From assembly GCA_029974875.1 (NCBI GenBank), contig JARKQP010000949.1, positions 1 to 5,259 on the forward strand: a stretch of DNA of 5,259 nucleotides, in the 5' to 3' direction. The position numbers and the translations under genes were made by a program. Positions 1 to 5,259 of this stretch are shown here, piece after piece (the stretch's first letter is position 1; each line of letters opens with the position of its first letter). Origin of the DNA: Mobilitalea sp. GTDB lineage: Bacteria; Bacillota_A; Clostridia; Lachnospirales; Lachnospiraceae. The notes under the pieces are model-generated. The model worked only from the letters and a program-made list of their open reading frames with translations. It ran no database searches and had not been told where the DNA came from.

Positions 1-1712
1 AATATAGATTTGGGCTAAGACTGAAATTAGTCATGATATTCCTGATATTTAGTGCAATTATTTCAATTGCAATTGTTCTTGTCTCGGGATCCAGCTTTAA
101 GGTGAATATCATGCGGAAATACAGCGATAATGCCATCGCCGTTGCCAAGCTGACAGCCAGCATGCTGGATGGTGACCGGATAGAGGAATTTGCCGTATCC
201 CTGGAGAAAACAGAGGATTACCGGAGGATGCAGGAAATGATTAATAATATAAAAAATCAGATGGATATCTATTATCTGTACGTGATGTATCCTTATAATA
301 CGGAAGATGGAATTTATATCTTTGATGCAGCGATTACCCCGGAGCAGGAGGCGAGCGTGGGCGGCACATCAGGGTATCTGGGGCTTCCGGTGCATTTTGG
401 GAATAATTTCGACTCTGCCCTGAAAGTGATGGAGACAGGCCTGCCCAGCGAATATTTTGATATTACGGATACGATGATGGGGCAGGTATACGAGAAGCTG
501 GCTTCTGCCTATGCACCCATTTTTAATAGCAAGGGGCAGGTGGTGGCCTTCGTTGGGGTAGATATCTCTATTACGGAGGCGGACCAGTTTATTAACTCTG
601 CGGCTTATGAGATGGCAGCGGTGGTAATTTCCATCGTAGTCCTGTGCATGCTGGTGCTGATCCTCATCATACAAAGCTCCGTCATCCGCCCCGTAAGGAT
701 ATTGAAGGCCTATGCGGAGGAGATTGCGGATGCAAAATTCGGCAGCCAGATCAAGATTAAGGGGCATGATGAGATCAGTGAAATATCCTTTGTGTTTAAC
801 CGTATGTCCAAAAGTATTGAACGGCATATGAATGAGGTGAAGGAAATTAACGAGGCCTATTATAAATTTGTTCCCTCAAAAATATTTGAGATTCTCAATA
901 AATCTAAAATCACTGATGTGCGGCTGGGGAACCAGGCAAAGGTGGGGCTTACGGTGCTGGCCTTCCAGGTTGTGGGCTTCCAGGACATTATCTTAAAGAT
1001 GCAAAGCAACCAGATGTTCGAGTTTATTAACCAGGTTTTAAATACGGCCCTCCCCTATGTCATTGAACGGGATGGAGTTGTGGAGACCTTTCAGGATGCC
1101 GGCTTTTCCTCCTTCTATACGGAGGGGGGCGAGGCGGGGCTGGCAAGCGCCGTGTCCATCTGCCAGAGGTTTAATGCCCTGAACCGGAGCCAGGCCTTTC
1201 AGCTCAATCAAAAGCTTGAGATCGGCATCGGGATTACCAGCGGACCCGTCATGCTCGGTATAGTAGGGCATGATAAGAGGTTGTCCACCATCTCTATTTC
1301 TGAATATACTACCTTTGCGGAATACCTGCAGCGGATCGCTCCCAAGTATTATGCCAGGATCCTTATTTCGGCGGAGGCAGCGGGCAGGATCAAGAGGTTT
1401 GATAAGATATATCATTTCAGGTTCCTTGGGTTTTTCTACATCAGCGCGGCGGATAAGTATGAGAAGCTTTATGATGTGTTTGATGGGGACGAGGAGGAGG
1501 ACATGAGATTAAAGCTCCAGACGAAGGAGACCTTTGAGAGTGGGGTGGAGCTTTTCTGTGCGAAGAAGTTCTATGAGGCCAGGCTGGCATTTGTAAATGT
1601 ATTGAAGATATTCCGTAAGGATAATGCGTCAAGGGAGTACCTGTATCTTTGCAACCAGTATTTGCAGATGGAGGATACGGGCAGCGTAGGGATTTATATT
1701 GAGCATTCTTGA
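1..1712 (+). CDS. Membrane sensor with Cache-like, HAMP and pseudo-adenylate/guanylate cyclase domains (5' partial)
   Basis: Residues are numbered from the ATG at 33. That ATG is probably not the start: the frame is open back to the window edge (reading YRFGLRLKLV before it) and no Shine-Dalgarno precedes it, so the gene begins outside. Order seen: transmembrane helix about 1-20 preceded by basic residues; extracytoplasmic region about 25-192 ending in the Cache-like strand AFVGVDISI; second membrane helix about 195-217; HAMP about 218-272 (IRPVRIL, then DEISEISFVFNRM); class III cyclase-like domain about 300-485; helical TPR-like tail about 503-550. The cyclase fold is recognisable (VLAFQVVGF, GIGITSGPVMLG, LISAEAAGRI), but aligned catalytic sites are replaced: metal aspartates by Q312 and A356, base-selecting Lys and Asp/Thr by T352 and I420, and transition-state Asn and Arg by T427 and Y431. 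I infer a ligand-sensing membrane protein that probably signals by interaction rather than by making cyclic nucleotide. Fold assignment is fairly sure; function and ligand are unknown. Confidence 0.85.
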   Translation, partial: YRFGLRLKLVMIFLIFSAIISIAIVLVSGSSFKVNIMRKYSDNAIAVAKLTASMLDGDRIEEFAVSLEKTEDYRRMQEMINNIKNQMDIYYLYVMYPYNTEDGIYIFDAAITPEQEASVGGTSGYLGLPVHFGNNFDSALKVMETGLPSEYFDITDTMMGQVYEKLASAYAPIFNSKGQVVAFVGVDISITEADQFINSAAYEMAAVVISIVVLCMLVLILIIQSSVIRPVRILKAYAEEIADAKFGSQIKIKGHDEISEISFVFNRMSKSIERHMNEVKEINEAYYKFVPSKIFEILNKSKITDVRLGNQAKVGLTVLAFQVVGFQDIILKMQSNQMFEFINQVLNTALPYVIERDGVVETFQDAGFSSFYTEGGEAGLASAVSICQRFNALNRSQAFQLNQKLEIGIGITSGPVMLGIVGHDKRLSTISISEYTTFAEYLQRIAPKYYARILISAEAAGRIKRFDKIYHFRFLGFFYISAADKYEKLYDVFDGDEEEDMRLKLQTKETFESGVELFCAKKFYEARLAFVNVLKIFRKDNASREYLYLCNQYLQMEDTGSVGIYIEHS

Positions 1713-1729
1713 GGGAGGGTGTGGGTGGG
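1713..1729 (+). other. Putative G-quadruplex motif directly after the stop codon
   Basis: The bases immediately after the TGA read GGGAGGGTGTGGGTGGG: four G3 tracts with loops of 1, 3 and 1 bases. Such short loops are known to favour stable parallel quadruplexes. The G-rich strand is the coding strand, so the motif would also be in the mRNA 3' end of the sensor gene. A role in transcription ending, 3'-end protection or recombination is inference only. No intrinsic terminator with a T-run is seen nearby, which makes the location more notable. Confidence 0.5.
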
Positions 1730-1740
1730 CTTTAGGTTGT

Positions 1741-1867
1741 GAGGCGGATCTGAGTGCATGTATATCCACCTGGGCTTGCCTTTAACCTCCCATGATCGCC
1801 AAGTGCAGGCAATCACGGGAGGCCCGGTCTGCGCCCAGATGGATATACATACACTCAGATTCGCCGC
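1741..1867. repeat. Nested 127-base palindromic (REP/MITE-like) element
   Basis: Outer arms 1741-1775 and 1833-1867 are inverted copies matching at 31 of 35 positions. Inner arms 1786-1800 and 1808-1822 match at 13 of 15. Both stems share one centre at 1804, with 10-base spacers on each side (1776-1785 and 1823-1832) and a 7-base apical loop (1801-1807). A transcript of either strand would form a long rod with a symmetric internal loop. There is no T-run after either arm, so it is not a textbook intrinsic terminator. The size, symmetry and intergenic position resemble non-autonomous palindromic repeats (REP/BIME or small MITE), but I cannot see other copies and do not recognise the family. 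It could instead be a structured RNA. An ATG-started open frame of 84 codons from 1758 runs through it and is probably a by-product. Confidence 0.75.
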
Positions 1868-2040
1868 GTTAGCTATGAAAAAAACTTTTGTAGAGAGAGG
1901 ATGCTGTAGAGAAGGTTTTTATGAAGGAAGCTTCTTAAGAGGAATTTTGTTTGAGGAAGCGTGCGTGGTGTGGAATTTATATGGGATAACCCTGGTTGGA
2001 GATTGGGTATAGGGTAGTAGGATAGGAAGCTGATAAGACG
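1868..2040. other. Intergenic stretch without recognised features
   Basis: This is the remainder of the 343-base gap between the sensor gene and the ATPase gene. It is rich in A and G on the + strand. I found no convincing -35/-10 pair, terminator, riboswitch-like fold or tRNA. Small items only: two loosely similar TGTAGAGA copies near 1889 and 1906, and an 8-base palindrome GAAGCTTC at about 1927. A promoter for the ATPase gene should lie here or in the palindrome if that gene is not transcribed from the sensor gene, but I cannot place one. Confidence 0.5.
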
Positions 2041-2047
2041 AAGGAGG
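2041..2047 (+). promoter_or_regulatory. Ribosome binding site of the AAA+ ATPase gene
   Basis: AAGGAGG is followed by 8 bases and then GTG at 2056. This near-perfect Shine-Dalgarno decides for the GTG start over the in-frame ATG at 2068, which would be 20 bases away. Confidence 0.85.
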
Positions 2048-2055
2048 TGGCTTAG

Positions 2056-4269
2056 GTGAATTACTCAATGAAGAATTATGTCGGGGATAGGCTCTATGAT
2101 AGCTATGATGAGTATCTTGGGGATTTGAAGATGTATGTGGTTATTTTGTTGAGGGATTATATTGTCCGCACCTATGGCGGCGCTCCTAAGGGGATGGGGC
2201 AGAAGGGGGCTGTGCTTCCGGAGTATGGGGAAGTTGTGGCGATGCTTCATTATGAGTTGGCGAAGAAGGGGATTGATGAGGATCAGGAGGTCGGTGACTG
2301 GTATGGGAGGATCCTTTCCAGGAGGGAGCTGTCACAGATCTCTGGGCAATGGTTTCCTGTTGATGGGATAAGGGAGCGGATGGAGCTGGGGGAATTCGGG
2401 GATATTGTGATTCCCTTAGCGCTTCTTGGAACTCTGAGCAAGGGCTTTGAACGTGTATTTTGTTTTCTGGAGAGGGATCCGGGGGCGAAGCATCCGACCC
2501 TTGAGCTTTGTGCTAGGCTGTATTGCCGGGAAGAGGCTTCGGAGCTGCAGGTCAACCAATTGGTGTATGGGCATGCCCTAAAGCTCCAGCTTTTATTCCC
2601 GGAGCTGGCGGAGGCGGAGAATCTTGTCTTTGGGAGGCTGGTATGTGATGAGCGCCTGGCGGATTTGATTTTTGGAAAGACGAGGTATTATACCAGGGGA
2701 GTTACGGTCAGGGAGGCGAAAGAAGCCCTGGATCCCCTGTATCATAGGGAAGAGGAGCTAAAAAAGCTCCTGAGATTTGACCAGGAAGAGGAGCTGCCGA
2801 TCTTTGTCCTCTGTGGGGAAAGAGGGTCGGGAAAGAAGCACCTGGTGCGGCATTATGCAAAATCGTGCCCGAAGGTTTATGGTAGGGGTCGGGATGACCC
2901 ATGGGAAGTATTTCAGGCTGGCCAGGAAAGGAAGCCAGATGTCGTATATTTTGATGTGAAGGGATTCTATGGATCCGGCCCTACGGATATGGACGCGGTT
3001 CTTACAGCACTCCGGTTTGCCGGGAGGGAAGCCTTTATCCATTCCTATCCCCTTGCGGTCACGGGCGTAGAGGTGATGGCCAGGGAGGAGCTGGAGCAGA
3101 TGCTTTCCTTTATTGAGGCTAATTTAAAGGATGTGGTCCGGCCGGTTTTCCTTCTGATGGACGGGGAAGGGTACACATCGGGGCTGGAAGGTCTATACAT
3201 TGTCCTGCTTAGGGCGCTGACAGAGCTGGAGAGGATCGAGCTTTGGAGGTATTATACCAGGGACTGCCGGCTGGAGGAGGGGCTTAACCTGGAGGAGGTG
3301 GCAAATACCTTCCTGATTACGCCAGGCCAGATCATCGGGGCAATACGCCAGGCCTCCCTGTTATCGGAGAGAGGAGCACCGCTGCAGGAAAAAACCTTGT
3401 ACCAGGCCTGTTATGCCCAGCTGGACCATAAGCTGGCAACGAAGAGCCGGAAGGTGAACTCGGATTTCCTCTGGGAGGATTTAAAGCTTCCGGACAGTGA
3501 TAAGACGGTGCTCCGGGATCTATGCAATTGCATCAGGAATAAGCACATCGTTATGAATGAATGGAATTTTTCAAAGGTAATCCCCTATGGGGCCGGGATT
3601 ACGGTGCTGTTCTCCGGACCGCCGGGAACCGGTAAAACCATGGCGGCACAGGTCATTGCCAATGAGCTTAAGATGGAGCTATATAAGATAGATTTGTCCC
3701 AGGTCATCGACAAATACGTCGGGGAGACGGAGAAAAATATCAGGCATATTTTTGACCAGGCGAAAAAGAGCAACAGCATCCTGTTCTTTGATGAAGCGGA
3801 CGCCATATTTAACAAGCGTCTTGAGGCTTCCTCCTCAAATGACCGTTTTGCCAATATTGAATCTTCCCTTCTGCTGCAATGCGTGGAGGAATACAGCGGT
3901 ATCTCAATCCTGGCGACCAATAATATGACCGCCATTGATGCGGCATTTATCAGGAGGTTTAAATACTATATCCTGTTCCGGGAGCCGGGGGAGGAGGTCC
4001 GCTATGAGATCTGGAAATCCGTGATTCCCCAGGAAGCGCCTTTATCCGAGGATGTGGATTTGAGGGTGCTGGCAAGGCAATTCCAGTTTACCGGTGCGGT
4101 AATCAAGAATGTAGTGATTTCCTCGGCCTATCTGGCGGCGGAGAAGGGGGAAGCAATTTCCTTAATAGATATCCTGGTGTCAATCAAGAGGGAAATGTTT
4201 AAGAATAACCTGATCCTGACAAAGGAGAAGCTGGGCAGCCTTGGATATCTGTTTGAAGACATCAAATAG
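2056..4269 (+). CDS. Two-module AAA+ ATPase, contractile injection system (Afp15/PVC15-like) type
   Basis: 737 residues, GTG start set by the AAGGAGG at 2041. Domains: helical N-terminal region about 1-235; degenerate AAA module about 240-410; helical linker to about 490; intact AAA+ module about 495-690; helical C-terminus. The first module has a Walker A-like GERGSGKK (254-261) ending in Lys instead of Ser/Thr, and MDGEG around D369 in place of a Walker B D-E pair. The second has Walker A GPPGTGKT (521-528), KYVGETEKN with probable pore tyrosine Y554, Walker B ILFFDEAD (D579, E580), DRFANIESSLLLQ, sensor 1 ATNN (N622, N623), arginine fingers R633/R634, and sensor 2-like GAVIKN (680-685). 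This combination, with NEWNFSKVIPYGAG before Walker A, matches what I know of eCIS ATPases. Their exact role is unsettled; remodelling or assembly of the tail-like particle, or effector loading, has been proposed. They act in the cytosol. A generic FtsH/SpoVK-like AAA+ protein is the alternative. Confidence 0.88.
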   Translation: MNYSMKNYVGDRLYDSYDEYLGDLKMYVVILLRDYIVRTYGGAPKGMGQKGAVLPEYGEVVAMLHYELAKKGIDEDQEVGDWYGRILSRRELSQISGQWFPVDGIRERMELGEFGDIVIPLALLGTLSKGFERVFCFLERDPGAKHPTLELCARLYCREEASELQVNQLVYGHALKLQLLFPELAEAENLVFGRLVCDERLADLIFGKTRYYTRGVTVREAKEALDPLYHREEELKKLLRFDQEEELPIFVLCGERGSGKKHLVRHYAKSCPKVYGRGRDDPWEVFQAGQERKPDVVYFDVKGFYGSGPTDMDAVLTALRFAGREAFIHSYPLAVTGVEVMAREELEQMLSFIEANLKDVVRPVFLLMDGEGYTSGLEGLYIVLLRALTELERIELWRYYTRDCRLEEGLNLEEVANTFLITPGQIIGAIRQASLLSERGAPLQEKTLYQACYAQLDHKLATKSRKVNSDFLWEDLKLPDSDKTVLRDLCNCIRNKHIVMNEWNFSKVIPYGAGITVLFSGPPGTGKTMAAQVIANELKMELYKIDLSQVIDKYVGETEKNIRHIFDQAKKSNSILFFDEADAIFNKRLEASSSNDRFANIESSLLLQCVEEYSGISILATNNMTAIDAAFIRRFKYYILFREPGEEVRYEIWKSVIPQEAPLSEDVDLRVLARQFQFTGAVIKNVVISSAYLAAEKGEAISLIDILVSIKREMFKNNLILTKEKLGSLGYLFEDIK

Positions 4270-4276
4270 CATTAGT

Positions 4277-4360
4277 ATGGGATTCTTCATAGTAATCGTT
4301 GGAGTGGCAACTGCTGTATATTGTATCGTGCTGCGATGCAGCAAAATGGAGGAGGGATAA
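4277..4360 (+). CDS. Possible 27-residue single-span membrane microprotein
   Basis: An ATG-started frame of 27 codons plus TAA fills almost the whole 94-base gap between the ATPase stop (4269) and the next start (4364): 7 bases after one and 3 bases before the other. Residues 3-19 (FFIVIVGVATAVYCIVL) form an uninterrupted hydrophobic stretch long enough for one membrane helix, followed by the basic tail residues R20 and K23, which predicts the C-terminus in the cytosol. Two cysteines (C16, C21) lie near the membrane edge. No Shine-Dalgarno is seen before the ATG, so translation would depend on reinitiation after the ATPase. The last codons overlap the ribosome binding site of the next gene, which could couple their translation. 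It could also be a chance frame. I recognise no family. Confidence 0.42.
   Translation: MGFFIVIVGVATAVYCIVLRCSKMEEG
4348..4356 (+). promoter_or_regulatory. Ribosome binding site of the GTG-started gene, with upstream hairpin
   Basis: GGAGGAGGG lies 7 bases before GTG at 4364 and supports that start for the gene running off the right edge. Just upstream, TGCTGC (4329-4334) and GCAGCA (4338-4343) can form a 6-pair hairpin with a 3-base loop. It is followed by AAA and not by a T-run, so it is not a terminator. It leaves the Shine-Dalgarno single-stranded, and a role in translation is speculative. Confidence 0.75.
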
Positions 4361-4363
4361 AGC

Positions 4364-5259
4364 GTGGCTAATTGGACTAACAGTGATACGAAAGAGAAGA
4401 TGAAGAGGGCAGCAACGACCTATGAGAAGACGAAGGGCAGAAGCAAGAATGTCTATGAAGGCCTGGGGGAGAATAAGGATTGGGAAGTCCGGTTTTTTGA
4501 AGCCTATGAGGATGTCATTGACCTATATATGGCACAGAATCCGGGCGTCCAGGATGAGGATAGAAGCATCGTTGTGATGAAGGAAGCATATCTGGCATAC
4601 CGTAAGGAGCATCCCAGACCAACCCAGGCCGGAGCAGGCCAGCCGGCTGCTGGAAGCGGTACGGCTCCCGGCGCTGCTGCCGGCACAGGCGGGGGCACCG
4701 GTTCCGGTACCGACCCCAGCGCAGCGTCCAGTACGGATTCCAGCACTGATACCAGTGGAGTACAGGTTGTCAATGTATCCGAAAAGCAACCGAAGACGGT
4801 TGAGGAGAAATTAAGGGGACGTTTTAAGCAAAGTGATCTGGGGATACGTATGATGGAAGCTGCTGCCGACAATTTATCCAAGGGAATCGACAGCGGGGCG
4901 ATGCAGGGGATGCAGGAAATTTCCAGATGGATGCTGCGAAATTCCGTAAAGTCAGGAATTATCCGGAGTAAAAAAACAGCGGATGAAAAGATCAATTTCA
5001 TACATAACTTTGTCATGAAGCAGCCTGCCAGGGTTAAGCTGTATGCATATTATATGATCGAAAAAGGAAAACGCAAGGAAACAGACCCGGCAAAGATAAG
5101 CGGGGATATCGCAGAATCCCAGCTGAATTACACACCTAACCTGGAAGCATTTAAAGATAAAATGATCGCCACAAAGGCCAAGTTCTGGACCCGGTTTACA
5201 GGGGAATCCATTTACTGGAATAAGCTTGAGGAGGCATTTTATGTGGCAAATGGCAGCAG
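4364..5259 (+). CDS. Unrecognised helical protein with Gly/Ala/Ser/Thr/Pro linker (3' partial)
   Basis: From the GTG at 4364 the frame is open for 298 codons to the window end with no stop, so the protein is longer than what is seen. The start is backed by GGAGGAGGG and begins (M)ANWTNSDTKEKMKRA. Three parts are visible: a charged, probably helical N-terminal module (1-83, with KDWEVRFFEAYEDVIDLYM); a low-complexity linker (84-132) rich in Gly, Ala, Ser, Thr and Pro; and a second basic, helix-rich region (133 on, with EISRWMLRNSVKSGII and KLYAYYMIEKGKRKE). No signal peptide, membrane helix or enzyme motif is seen. It starts 94 bases after the ATPase gene with no terminator between, so it is probably in the same operon. 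By context it could be an accessory, adaptor or effector protein of a contractile injection system, but nothing in the sequence itself proves this. Two long reverse-strand frames over it (4504-5016, 4523-4789) are shadows. Confidence 0.82.
   Translation, partial: MANWTNSDTKEKMKRAATTYEKTKGRSKNVYEGLGENKDWEVRFFEAYEDVIDLYMAQNPGVQDEDRSIVVMKEAYLAYRKEHPRPTQAGAGQPAAGSGTAPGAAAGTGGGTGSGTDPSAASSTDSSTDTSGVQVVNVSEKQPKTVEEKLRGRFKQSDLGIRMMEAAADNLSKGIDSGAMQGMQEISRWMLRNSVKSGIIRSKKTADEKINFIHNFVMKQPARVKLYAYYMIEKGKRKETDPAKISGDIAESQLNYTPNLEAFKDKMIATKAKFWTRFTGESIYWNKLEEAFYVANGS

Noticed and set aside
33..35. ATG at 33 as the true start of the sensor gene
   Set aside because: No Shine-Dalgarno precedes it, and the upstream in-frame codons (ending RFGLRLKLV) give the basic flank expected before the first membrane helix, so the start lies to the left of the window.
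369..827. Reverse-strand frames over the sensor gene (also 1038-1415 and 1441-1632)
   Set aside because: They lie opposite a gene with clear domain structure, have no ribosome binding sites or motifs, and their composition is typical of antisense shadows.
1741..1867. Palindrome as an intrinsic terminator
   Set aside because: The stem is long, but no T-run follows the right arm on the + strand or the left arm on the - strand.
1741..1874. Palindrome as an integron attC site
   Set aside because: The size fits, but GTTAGCT at 1868 does not fit the GTTRRRY core, no matching RYYYAAC is seen at the left end, and there is no cassette context.
1758..2012. 84-codon ATG-started frame between the sensor and the ATPase
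   Set aside because: Its first third is simply the palindrome read through. There is no Shine-Dalgarno before the ATG, no domain, and the composition is unlike its neighbours. The ATG lies inside the outer stem.
1946..2013. Possible -35/-10 elements (TTGTTT near 1947, TATATG near 1978, TATAGG at 2008)
   Set aside because: No pair has acceptable spacing and match, so calling a promoter would be a guess.
2189..2230. Second G-quadruplex near the ATPase start
   Set aside because: Three G-runs are close together, but the fourth is about 17 bases away, too far for a convincing motif.
4504..5016. 170-codon reverse-strand frame, and the 88-codon one at 4523-4789
   Set aside because: They lie opposite the GTG-started gene, which has a strong ribosome binding site, operon spacing and an open frame to the window end. 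The Ala/Pro/Val-rich part is only the complement of the Gly/Ala/Ser/Thr linker.

Overview
The window reads as a chromosomal fragment from a Clostridia-type Firmicute, most likely a Lachnospiraceae relative. This rests on moderate GC, heavy use of AGG/AGA for arginine and GGG for glycine, strong GGAGG ribosome binding sites with GTG starts, and protein sequences of clostridial character. It is an inference from composition and style, not a database match. All credible genes lie on the + strand.

Layout. (1) Positions 1-1712 hold the 3' part of a gene for a membrane sensor: transmembrane segment, extracytoplasmic Cache-like sensor, second transmembrane segment, HAMP, class III cyclase-like domain, and a short helical TPR-like tail. 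The reading frame is already open at the left edge, so the real start is outside the window. The cyclase-like domain lacks all six canonical catalytic residues and looks like a pseudocyclase. (2) Positions 1713-2055 (343 bases) hold no convincing gene. They contain a G-quadruplex-capable motif directly after the stop codon, then a large nested palindrome (1741-1867, 127 bases), then about 190 bases in which I see nothing but the ribosome binding site of the next gene. (3) Positions 2056-4269 encode a 737-residue two-module AAA+ ATPase with a degenerate first module and an intact second one. Its sequence closely follows the ATPase family of extracellular contractile injection systems (eCIS; Afp15/PVC15-like). 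(4) Positions 4277-4360 hold a possible 27-residue single-span membrane microprotein. (5) Positions 4364-5259 hold the 5' part of a GTG-started gene, open through the right edge, for an unrecognised helical protein with a long Gly/Ala/Ser/Thr/Pro linker.

How they may work together. The AAA+ ATPase is the only part with a clear system-level identity. It suggests that the window lies in, or at the edge of, a phage-tail-like contractile injection locus, although no sheath, tube, baseplate or spike gene is visible here. The microORF and the GTG-started gene follow the ATPase so closely that they are probably co-transcribed with it. The sensor gene is separated from them by the palindrome, so its link to the injection system is only a positional hypothesis.
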